From Trichoplax adhaerens (taxonomy: Eukaryota > Placozoa > Uniplacotomia > Trichoplacea > Trichoplacidae), in NCBI RefSeq assembly GCF_000150275.1, contig NW_002060943.1, positions 8,874,701 to 8,938,700 on the forward strand: a stretch of DNA of 64,000 bases. Reading direction: 5' to 3'. Below, piece after piece: positions 39,771-51,400 of this stretch. Made by a program: the position numbers and the translations under genes. Position 1 is the first letter of the stretch. Every line of letters starts with the position of its first letter. The notes beneath the pieces were generated by a model that saw only the letters and a program-made list of their open reading frames with translations, made no database searches and was not told the DNA's origin.

Positions 39771-42700
39771 CTGCATTAGGAAAATAACTGTTTTACTAAG
39801 AGCATAAGACTGACATGATTATATTACGTAATGCTGTATTCGATATCCATTATGTTTCTAGATCTTATATGCGTTCAACTTCAGAAGCTACAATACATTC
39901 AATATAGAAAGATCTATTTCAAGGCTCATGAATGCTTTAAATCGAATCATAAATTTTGGTAGAAAGCTTTAATCACTACCCTGTACACGAGTAGTATACA
40001 AACACTATGGAAAGGTTAGCTGGTGCGCTCATTTCTATGTCATTGCAATATCAGTTGTAGGCGTATGAACTTTTTCGTCGATGTGTTTAAGTGTTATAAG
40101 AATGACATCGTGTTTGTTAGCTTGTACTATAAATTAAAGTATCTTGCCTAAAAAGGTATGTTTAACACCGTGAAAGACTTTAGCACCCGAGCATTTTTTT
40201 TTTCAAGGAAATATGTTGTACACTTCGTTTGTTAGGTGCGTATTATAATAGTTCCTATTCTGTTATTGTATAATGGGAGATTTTATGTCACTACATCGAA
40301 TTAGTAGATACGTATTATTAATTAAAATTAATACCTGTAGTAATTGTACGTGCAATTGCTTAGTCTGTTAATAAAAGTAGGTTTTGATCGCAATTACAGT
40401 ATGCAAAAATGACCAAATGTGTTCTGTCATGTATAAAAGCAAGTCATTGAGACTTAATTATGTCATCTTGTCTTTCAAAAACTAAGTGTTCTTCTTGCTC
40501 ATCACGTTTGCTTAATTTCAATAAACAATACAGCATATTCTTAAATCTAGCTAAAAATGCTGAAAACCTTAGGATTCCTTAATTAATGAGTATTATTCAG
40601 TAAGTAGCTTTTCCTGATGGCACTAGCGACATCCGATTAAGTATTACCGGTATTTTGAAATATTTGAACTAAGTATTATTGCTTCTGTATACCTCAGTGC
40701 TGTAGTCGAGAATCGGCCAAGATTTACTATATTGTAAATGGGAAAACGCAGTTGCGATGGTAGTTATTACAACTTGCATTTGCAATCTCTTGATTAATAC
40801 AAACATGTGATCATTGTCATTTGAAAATGTGAGCTAATATCTTTTCCTAGTTGCCTATAATCGTCAAAATTGACTACTTCTTGCAGCAAATAGTAGAGTA
40901 GTGATACGGTACTTAAAAAAAATGTTACAGGAGCATCACTATCTTAGAGTTGTAAAATATTTCTTGCTCGGGATTTTACTTAATGCAAAATGGTTTTGAC
41001 ATTTAAAGTACTATTCACGCTATATTCAGGTCATGCTGGTAGTTGCTTTTAATATTAGTAATTTCGCTATTACCAATGTCGCCTTATAATCCACTTAAAA
41101 TTGAATGCAATAATTCTTAAAATATTCAAGTGCAAACTTAATAGAATAACGCTATTATCCGCTTTTAGTAATCAATATTTATTTCAAACGTATTTTATTC
41201 TTTCCATTAGTAACGACGCAGTTGACCTATCTATGAAGCAATCTGAAATTCATAAAGTAAAAGAATTACTGGTTTAAAGGTCTTTGACAGGAGTGTTTAA
41301 GGGCTATCTGCAACAGATTGAGCAACGATAAATTAGTTTTGATTCTGCTGATAGGATAATTATAAAGTGTGATATGATGGTCTTACGTTCGGGTTTTATC
41401 TTATTAATAAAGCTACTTTCAGATCGAATTATTAGCTGTACTGTAAAATTAATCTACATTTTCTCAAATTAACTTCAGCAGCTGCTATTTATTAAATAAA
41501 AATACCAGGAAATTGCTAAATTTGAATTTATAAATATTTTAACATGTAACAAATTAAACGAATTGAAACATTGTTCTATTTGAATTTTTTTCGGCACGAT
41601 GTTAATTTTTAAACAGCTTTAATAAATATGATTCGTTAATCAATTGAGGCATTGTATAAAAATCTCTCAGGGATCACTGTTTCGTACCAGGTACCATATT
41701 GGTACGGTATCGGGATTTGATCAAAAAGGTAAATAACTCGGATTAAAATTAATATAATAGCCAATATCTAGTCCTTCCAAGATTATTGCAATTGCATTGG
41801 TCTATTTATCTTAACTTACATAACATATTTAAAGTTTCCATTCTTTAATAACTTTCTATTTGATTATAATATACTTCTCAATCTCGCACTTATCTAGTCT
41901 TTCCGAATGTGACTTTATAATTACATCGTCTCAACTCGCATAGTATGTATGATAAAGTGTCTTCTCAAAAATACAACAAGAAATACAGTTTCTTGTAAAC
42001 TTCACTTTATTACATAAGATTAGGTTCATTTGGCAACTATCAAGGACTATTTAACTGCAATCAGACTATCTCTACAATCTTGGATCGTAATCAAAGCTAT
42101 ATTTGGGGCAGCAGTATTATGTTAAAAAGCCTTTCATTTTTTTTACAGGCTTAAATTGTATTACCCTATGATGATAATGTGTACAATTTTATAAGATTTT
42201 CTAAATATACTAGGAAATTGACTGGATAGAACTTTATTTAATTATTATGAATAGTACTATCTGTTATTAGCTTGATAGGATTGGATTGATGTATTCGATA
42301 TTACCATCATCACTATATTTTCTATTCGAAACTATTTAGTCTGGCAGGTGTATTTTGCAATACTATAGTAATTATTGTTGATTACTCTGTGACGGCTCCA
42401 GCAATTTCGTTTGAAATTGAAAATTTAATTGTAGAATGGGTGTAGACGAGCTTATATCAATAAATAAGAACAAAAAATTTCCTAAGCATTGATTGTATAT
42501 AGCACAGATATTTGATGTCATCCGGATTATGGTTGTCAGCAGTTGAATAAACTTTTATCCAATCAGTCATTTAAAATTCTGAAAATCTAAGCTTGATCTG
42601 AATTACAGCTTTTGATAAATAAAATGAGTTATTAGGTATTGCTGTCTGTTATGATTATGTTGAACTTTTCACCTGTTATTACAATGTCAACGAGAGCAAG

Positions 42701-43114
42701 ATAGTAAACAATGTACTGTATATCTATTGCAGTAAATTTCGTATATTATTAAGAAAGTCAATTTTTTTGCCAACCAGCTCAAACCAACTATTCTAAAATA
42801 CTAAAAATAATAATAATTAATTAATTAATCAATGTTAATTATTCTTGCGCTTTACATCAAGTCTCAGATACACATGTAGCTACAATAATGTAATTTAAAT
42901 ACTGTACGAAAATAGCTTTGCTATTTACTGAGGTGAATGAAATAGAATCGAATTGATGGCATTGGATAAAAAAATATTTATCTACTACAAATAATAAAAA
43001 TATATTGAATCTATGAATATAATTATTTAAAGAGATAGTCATTAGCTACCAACGATAAAGGTCGCACCAAGGTATGCCTCATTTACTGTTGTTTCATTAG
43101 AAGGTAATAAATTA
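39771..43114. other. Mostly non-coding region upstream of the small gene
   Basis: Apart from the possible 22-base first exon at 41820-41841, no exon is supported. The stretch is AT-rich unique sequence; a candidate exon at about 39989-40043 on the minus strand did not fit any phase. An ORF at 42857-43042 shows no domain and no clear start. If the 41841 start is right, 39771-41819 is a 2 kb intron. Confidence 0.5.
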
Positions 43115-43333
43115 TTAAAGCGAATCATTTTGACTGTTACTATCTTTGCTATGGAGAATTTCTTTACGTTCTAGTTGCAATGATATCCTTCTAGCTATCA
43201 TCTCGACCTCCAATTTTGCACCACAATAGTTGCTGATCAATCTATAATGATAGTTACGAAATGATTCAATATTCGTACTGATCCGGAAAAGCGCTGTGAT
43301 TTGTATTCTAGCGCTAGTCATTTTGCTATCCAA
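43115..43333 (-). CDS. 72-codon ORF resembling an LYR-motif (ISD11/LYRM-like) protein
   Basis: The ORF opens with ATG at 43333 and ends TAA at 43115. Its N-terminal part, TSARIQITALFR followed after a short helix by FRNYHYR, resembles the start of LYRM4/ISD11-type proteins, where an L-Y-R triplet (here L-F-R) is followed by an F-x-x-Y-N-Y-R stretch. Those small mitochondrial matrix proteins bind acyl carrier protein and assist iron-sulfur or complex assembly. The C-terminal half (IARRISLQLERKEI) is helical and charged but shorter than expected for the roughly 90-residue family, so this may be a diverged copy, a decayed retrocopy lacking introns, or a first exon read through. Family assignment is by eye. 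Confidence 0.4.
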   Translation of the reverse strand: MDSKMTSARIQITALFRISTNIESFRNYHYRLISNYCGAKLEVEMIARRISLQLERKEILHSKDSNSQNDSL

Positions 43334-43787
43334 TGTATTGGCGTTATGAAAGCGATGATGATGGCGTCGTCGTATCGAATAGTCGCCGTAAGCTATTATT
43401 GCATTGATTCAATATAATATACTGTACTGCATACTGTATATCGATGAGAACAAACAAACAAATCAATCATTCACATTTACAGGTACACGAGCGAGCAAGA
43501 AACACTAATAAAATCTCTTTTTCCCTCGAACAAGCCCTAGCAGTGACTACCTCTGGGACATTTTATTCTATGGATTGCATTGGCTTCAATGTCGTTTCCT
43601 ACGAATGCATAATCAATATCGATCGGTTAACCGCTCAACGCTGGTTGCTTGCACAGCTGGCATCATTTTAACGCCTATGCCCAAACTGCCGTCTAACTAT
43701 AACACTGGTACAGAAGATAGTTTTACTATCTATAATGAGTGCACTAATGGGCTACAACAGTTTTTGCAAGTCGATTATAACAAAGAG
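43334..43787. other. Short spacer between LYR-like ORF and tandem repeat
   Basis: Divergent flank of the LYR-like ORF, so it should contain that gene's promoter. Overlapping ORFs on the + strand (43444-43671 and 43575-43988) run into the tandem repeat and look like chance frames. A GTAC-rich patch is at about 43420-43445. Confidence 0.5.
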
Positions 43788-44412
43788 AAAATGAAAGTAA
43801 TAACCAGTGTTGAAAACACTGAATTAACTAGTGTTGACTGTAATATGAACAATCGCATACGTAAAGTATTTGCTAACCGTAAACGCCATTGCGTGTACAG
43901 AGCGGGTGGAAAGTTTAGGCCATGTCTAGTTAGCAAGCAATGCAAAATGAAAGTATTAACCAGTGTTGAAAGCAATGGAATTAACTAGTGTTGACCGTAG
44001 TATGAACGGTGGTATACGTAAAGTATTTGCTAACCGTAAACGCCATTGCGTGTACAGAGCGGGTGGAAAGTTTAGGCCATGTCTAGTTAGCAAGCAATGC
44101 AAAATGAAAGTATTAACCAGTGTTGAAAGCACTGGAATTAACTAGTGTTGACTGTAGTATGAACAATCGTATAAGTAAAGTATTTGCTAACCGTAAACGC
44201 CATTGCGTGTACAGAGCGGGTGGAAAGTTTAGGCCATGTCTAGTTAGCAAGCAATGCAAAATGAAAGTATTAACCAGTGCTGAAAGCACTGGAATTAACT
44301 AGTGTTGACTGTAGTATGAACGGTGGTATACGTAAAGTATTTGCTAACCGTAAACGCCATTGCATGTACAGAGCGGGTGTAAAGTCTAGGCCATATCTAG
44401 TTAGCAACCAAT
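43788..44412. repeat. Four-copy 157-base tandem repeat with alternating variants
   Basis: The marker GTAAAGTATTTGC recurs at 43861, 44018, 44175 and 44332, exactly 157 bases apart. Copies are nearly identical through the block from this marker to GCAAGCAATGCAAAATG. Just upstream of the marker, copies 1 and 3 read AACAATCG while copies 2 and 4 read AACGGTGG, so the array looks like a duplicated two-unit block. Because 157 is not a multiple of three, the same peptide-like frame of about 60 codons reopens in each copy in a new frame, closing in a TAG; these are repeat artefacts rather than genes. The last copy decays after about 44412. Confidence 0.92.
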
Positions 44413-45433
44413 GCGTTAGCCTACCGTACACGTCTTGGATCATATCCTGTTAAGGTAGTAATATGAATAATACTAATTTTAAAGTATGAGATTTTGTGCA
44501 TTAAAAATAAAATTTCATACATGCTGTATAAGCAATTTTTTATTCCAAGCCATATACAGCATGACTGCTTTGGGCAATTTGCCACTTCATCTTGACGTTC
44601 ATATTAAGCAGTCCATGACTGTACCTCTCACTGACACTGTCATGGACTACAATACTGTACAATGTGTAGAATTTCTTTCAGGAGCAATGAGTGCATACTT
44701 TTATTCCGATTTTTGCATCAAAATTCTCAACATTTTCAACGTGTAGCAAGAGGAAGGTCTAAATGCTATCGATTCATAACAAAAATTCAATAGAATCTAT
44801 CAATTTTGGTCAGTTTTATTTCATTTTTTATTTCATTTTGAAAAATGTGAATCGAATTTCTACTCGCTGTACACTACAGTGTACAGTACAAAAGCAGTGT
44901 CGTACTGTACAGTACTGTACTGCACAGTATAGCGGATTCTCTACAGTGTACAGTACAATATACGGTGCTACAGGACGCCTGGACAAAAGCAACCTCTGGA
45001 CAAGCTGTTGGTGGGTGAATATCATGACAGGTGCATCGGGCCTTTTCGATACCTGGTGTTTTCATTCATTGCATCATTCATTGTTGATCAGGAAAGCAAC
45101 AACGACTAAAAATATCACTTTCAATATTACTTGATCATGATTGATTCTAATAATAGAGATCATTTTATTCATATTTCTTCATGAGTACAGTACAGTATTT
45201 TAATGAACTGCAATTGGCTTGCTTGTATGGGTAACAATGCATTTTAGCCTAAAATTGCAGATAATAATAGGGGATTATTTATAGTTCAAGTCGGGCTTCT
45301 ATCGTTAACCAACACCTTGAAAAGGGTAGAGCCATCGACGCGTATATATAAGCATTGGCAATCATCGTATAGTGTCATTGGCCGCCCTAAAAACGTGAAT
45401 ATTGTCATAGGCCGATAGTAGAATATTGAACAA
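44413..45433. other. Upstream region of APN-C with GTAC-rich block
   Basis: No supported gene. Positions 44868-44965 are a dense block of TGTAC/GTACA half sites containing one exact 14-base palindrome (44907-44920). ORFs on both strands through this block (44763-45134 on +, 44828-45065 on -) are Cys/Tyr-rich by-products of the TGTAC repeats. Confidence 0.65.
45343..45352 (+). promoter_or_regulatory. Candidate TATA box of APN-C
   Basis: TATATATAAG lies 81 bases before the APN-C start codon, at a sensible distance for a core promoter with a short 5' UTR. In AT-rich DNA such matches are common, so this is only a candidate. Confidence 0.4.
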
Positions 45434-48400
45434 ATGGACGCTGGAGATTCTGATATTGAAAGTCATGACAATGATCAATTACTAGGAGATGGGTATAGTA
45501 AATCCGATGAGAAAAGAAGACTGTTTAAAACGGCCGATTCATCCGAACAATTCCATTCGGATAGCCGTTTCACACGCAATAAACGTTGTTTTATCTTTGG
45601 TGCAATATTAGCTGGTGTTGTCATCTTAGCCATTTTGATCGGGATCATTGCAAAATCGAAAGCACAAATCAACGGTTGTAATCAATTGAGTAGTTCAACC
45701 CACGGCAATGATGATAGCTCTCAATTCAATAACATTAGCGTTGACGGGAAAAAATTCCCCTATACGGCATCTCGTCTACCATTGCATTTACAGCCTATTC
45801 AATATCAACTTTTATTAGTACCAAATATCCAAGCCATGAATTATAGCGGCCAGGTATCGATTATTATCAGAGTAAAACATCCCGTCGACTACATCGTTCT
45901 ACACCAACGACAATTATACATAGGTACTATTCACCTTGTTCACACCAGAGATCCATCAAGAAAATTGAAGGTAGTCCAAGTATTAAAAAATACCTATAAC
46001 GAGTATTTGTATATTAAAGTTAACGAAACCATGGCAAGGTACAAGTTCTACACTTTGAAAATTCTATTCAGCGGTCAGATAGCTACCAATAAATTGATTG
46101 GAGTCTATAGAAGCATATATACTACAGCGAACGGTGATAAAAGGTAAGACGACATCTCGGCCAGTATCCATGTACAGTAAATGTACTTTTACTAGAATAA
46201 AGTAGTAGCACAGTCTCACGATAATCCTGCCACAAGATATAACTAGATATAATCTTTCGCCTCTTTTCAGTAACGATGATAATAAAGTATCATCGTAGTC
46301 CAGCACATTTTGTACTTGCCGTTGTCTTAATAGGCAAGTTAGTGCTTCAAAGAATGAAGTACACTGCCATTTCTCATTTCTTTTTCATCCATACTAGGAA
46401 TTTTAAGAGTGGAAATTATCCCTTTTAGTCTCGTATCATTGTGTTTATGCAAAGCATAATGTACTTGAATGTGTTTTAAAGTCTTATGGACTAAATTTAA
46501 TCTGACCTGCAATTCTACAACGTGTAGAGACTCTCCATCTTCGCTTTTAGTATAGTACTGTAACTTCTAATTGAACTGTTGTTGCAATCAACACGAGAAA
46601 ATGTCGCAATTCTTCGTGAATTCGACATTGAAACGACCTTTACATGCTAGTTTTATAAAAATTAGAAACTGTTATCGCTCTGAGATTGCGTTTTAATCCA
46701 TAGGCGCTATAGCCAAACCCAGATTAAAATCCAATCGTAGCTTTTATTTTCTCTCTACTTCTATTGTGCTGCATGTAGTACCCGGTATACATTTGCTATC
46801 CTCGGTTTTAATATAGTGCAGCTTCTAGTTCGACTGTTGTTGCAATCAATAAGTTGAGAGAATGTCGCAATTCTTCAATGGATGGTTACGTTGGAGCAAC
46901 CCCTAGATGCTAGTTTATAAAATTATAAAGTATTATCGCTCTGAGAAGGCGTTCAATCTATATGCGCTGTAGCCAAACCCATTAAAATCCAATCGTAGCT
47001 TTTATTTTCTTTCTATACTGTATCGCCATCGATGAATACATATAGTGGTAATTGTCAACAATAATACTTTAGCTGAATATTCTCTGCTTGAAACAATTAG
47101 TAAAGGTATCGATATTGTCATTACCCTTTTAAGGAGATTTGAACTAGATTATTGATTTAAACTTTAAAACCCAATCATCCTTATTTCAGTCGTATTCAAG
47201 CCACTTCTTCATACTTGAAGATGGAATCTTAAAAAGCCTAAACTCGAGGTTCACCTTACTTCATCCCTTTCGTTTTTTTTGTAATGAGTGAACTGATGAT
47301 GCTATTGATGCATGCTAATATTACAGTAGAATATCTTCAAAGATATCAAAATTGGATGTATTGAAATTTAGAATTGTTATGAATTTGATCGTTAATAATG
47401 GCGTACTTGTATTATGTAATTATCTTCTGTTAAGAGCTAAGCGATGCTGTTGCTACTACACAGAAGATTGCTAATATTACTCCCTTTGATGTGAACTCCT
47501 TCTATTTCAGTTATTTCGAAAATGAATCGGTTTACTGATTATGGTATTCATTTAAGGCGATAGTTGTACAGTCCTATGTCTTGAAAATTTACTAGTTCAG
47601 CCTGTTGGTACACTTTCGCTAAGTAGGAAACAATGCCATACCATGCTATACTCTACGTTTTTCCTAGTTTCATTTGCTTAGTAAAGCAATAAATGGGTTG
47701 GATATTATTCATAAGGGGTTGAGAATGGTAAAGAATTTGTGTGTATCTTTAGTACATCGAAATTTAATATACTCGCAAGTTATTAATAGAACACGCCAAT
47801 GCTTTGTTATAACGTATCTTATACTACTGTATACGCGGACGTTAGAGGGATATCATAATTTAAAACATACATAGTAAAAGGGAACTAGTGCTAACATTAA
47901 AGGATGCTTAAGTAAACTTTAGCCTTGTTACCATTAGACTTCCGCTTGGATATTAAATAATGCCTTTATGCAGTACTGCATCATCAACTGGGAGCGTCTC
48001 TATTAGTACGAACAGTACTAATAACAGCATGCAGAGCTATAATAACTGTAGAAGCTGGGGAATTTCTATCCTATTTGATTAATGTACTGTTTTATTCCGA
48101 AAGGAAATCAGTTTCTATTTTAAAAAAACAACATTGTTTTGCGATCTATTATCATTATCCACTCAAATTGTAATTTATAATACTAGATTTTGTACCATAG
48201 CTTCTACTTACGGTATAATCGCGAACACTCTACCGTTTCATCTGGAATCCTATGGAATCGCTACAGTTACTTTTATATCGAGCATAGTTTTCAAAATTTA
48301 GTTTGTGTTGCAAATTGTATACTATACTACTGATATAAAAGCATAAATTAGTTAAGCGTCTCAACCAATTTTCTTTCATTTTATCTTTTCTTCTGCTGTA

Positions 48401-51400
48401 GAGTAACGATATCAACCGATTTTGAACCTGCCGATGCTAGATCAGCCTTTCCTTGTTTCGATGAACCAACTTTTAAATCTCATTTCAAAATAAGTATAAT
48501 ACGGCCTCTTGTTGATAAATGGGTAGCACTGTCAAATATGCCTATAGAATCAATTACCAATCTGCAGAATGGTTATGCTCAAATTAACTTTGCCAATTCA
48601 ACTTACATGAGCACCTATCTAGTTGCTTTCATCCTATGCCAGTTTGATTCACTAACAACGAATACTTCCAATGGCATTATGGTAATAATAATCATTCTTC
48701 ATGTACTGTACGGTATTAATGTAATATTATTTAAAGTTGCCAGTGAAACTTAGTATATAAATTTTTCCTACTGTCAAAGTCGAGAATCAATAGTCAATAC
48801 TATCTTCTATGCCAAGAAGTTAATATTGATTATTCAGATATCATTTAGTATTTTTTAGTTACGTCTTAGTGATAATTATAACGGCAGTCTTCGTTCTTAA
48901 TAAAGGTACGCACATGGTCGGTACCTCGCCAAATAAGCAAAACGCAGTATGCCCTAAATGTAGCTAGAGAAGTTCTAATGTTTTATGAAGATTATTTTGG
49001 TATAGATTACCCATTACCGAAATTAGGTAAAAGAATCTCTTTTTGATAGTCTTTCCACTTGAATTTAATCTTTATTTAGCATATCACATCAAAGTTACAC
49101 TACAACATCATTCTCAAAGAAGACTTTAAATTTATCTTGTCTTATATAGATATAGTTGGGGTACCATTTTTTTCATCCTCAGCTATGGAAAATTGGGGTT
49201 TACTCTTCTTTAAAGAAACCTCTTTGTTATATGATAATACAACTGCCTCTACGTTAGACCGCCAGGCAATCTCAACGACAGTTTGTCATGAAATCGCTCA
49301 TCAGGTAAGCAAATCGCATCTTAGCGCTATGTAGCAGAATACTAAGCAAAAAGGATCATGAAATAGATTGGGTACTAATCTCAATTTAATATTTTAATAT
49401 TATAGTGGTTCGGCAATTTAGTTACGCTAACTTGGTGGAATAATTTATGGTTAAATGAAGGATTTGCTTCCTATATGGAAAATATTGGAGCTAGCTACAC
49501 AAATCCCGAGTTTCAGATGGTTTGTTCCATTAGCTCTTCATGGATATTGATTCTGCACAGACTACGATACAGAACCAAATCAATATATAATTATAGCTTA
49601 GACTTTGTTTAGTAGTCTCTATAGTTAATTTCACCTTCAAAAATCATCGAAATATTTATCAAAACTTCACGATTCCATAAATGGTTTGATATATAGTATT
49701 TAAATTACAGATGCGTCAATTCCCAATGACATCTACAAGTCGCGCAATGAGAGTAGATGGCTACAAAAGTGCTAAACCAATTTCAGTTCAAGTTACTACT
49801 GTTCGCCAAATTGGAACTATGTTTAATGCAATATCTTATGACAAGGTTTTTGATCTTAGTAAAAATAAGAATTTTTTTACTATTCATGTTATTCTATTTA
49901 TTAACTTTATAAAGTTAAGGTCATCAGCTAATAGACTTAGTAACCAGTCCTTACGTATTTGTAGCTAAATTACGTTACAAATTGTAAGCTATCCCTAAAT
50001 ATTTAAATTATATCTCTTATACAATTGTTAGGGAGCCGCGCTATTGCATATGCTTCATACAGAATTGGGAGATTTAGCATTTCGTAAAGGGATACAGATA
50101 TATCTTAACAAGCACAAATTTTCGAACGCTGACGATAGCGATTTATGGAAAGCGTTTAGAAAGGTATCTCTAATTATTAAAATTGTTACTTTCCAAAAGA
50201 CGTTTTATTATAAGTTTTAGTAAAAATTTGATACGGTAATGCTCTGATACATTTCCAATTTTGCAATACTATACTTCAATACGCATCTTTTATAGCAGAA
50301 ACGATGTTACGTAGGATAGAAATCAGTATATTGTAATCGGTTATGATGCTGACTCTATGTTAGTGCCGTAACTAATTCCTATGGAATTACTGGATAAGTT
50401 ATTGAAATAGATTTCTGTACAATGTTATACAAAAGTATAAAAAACAAGGATTTTGTACTTCTGCGAACTACAGTACTGTAAACATTCAATTTCGTGATAA
50501 TAATCTCGTTGCAGATAGCGTTTTACATTTGCAGTAGATACCGTCTCATCTTACTGCAATTTATAAATGATGATTGATATATGCGTATTGTATTAAACCT
50601 TTCATTCTAGCATAGCTAGAAGGCAAAATTAGACGGAGTATATTATTGTAAGATTTTGATATATCTTTGCACCATTATACTGTATGTTAGTTTGTCAAAT
50701 GTCAGTAGTAAAAATAGCGATGATGAAAGCTTAACTTTCCGCCTGTTATTATGTATAGATAACTTTATTAATTTTAGTAAGCCTGTGCTTAATGGTTACA
50801 GCAATGTGTACATGAGTTTTAAAAAAGCATATGAAAACTTAATCCTCAGTTATCGGTACCATGTTATGATCGGTTATGATCTATTTTTTTACGTACTTAT
50901 GGCTTTTTGTCTAAAATACCTTATCTTAGTAAAGTATTATTGGATATGATTAAGTGGTGACAGTATAAAATGACACGACGTATAGTATAAGAATTGCTTA
51001 TGACCCTAATCACTAATTACGAATATCACTTGATTGACTCAATATTCCTTCATATAAATGTTGCGATCATGCCAACATTTTACTTGATGAAACTAATGAT
51101 ACCAATTCATAATTTCTTTAAGTGACATAATATATCTTGACGTTAAAATTAAATTACTATATCAAGCCATATTCATAAAATATTAATACCTCTCTGATGG
51201 GATTGGAACAATTTTATTTTAAGGCAGTGCATGGCCAATACGACGTTGAGGGATTGATGAATACTTGGACAAAGCAGTCCCATTTTCCAGTTATTACGAT
51301 ACAAAAATTAACGCAAGGCAAGTTAGGCATCACGCAGCAATTGTATAAGATTAATCCAACTAGCGATCAAACCAAATCAAAGCCACCAGTCTACGGGTAA

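Noticed and set aside
39989-40043. Possible start exon for the small minus-strand gene
   Set aside because: It has an ATG and a GTAGTG donor, but leaves phase 2 where phase 1 is needed.
43963-44302. Two nearly identical 60-codon ORFs in a row
   Set aside because: They are the same frame reopening in successive copies of the 157-base tandem repeat, start on TTG, and carry no domain.
44763-45134. 123-codon ORF before APN-C and its minus-strand shadows
   Set aside because: The middle is produced by TGTAC-type repeats read in several frames; both strands give similar Cys/Tyr-rich text, which points to low complexity rather than coding.
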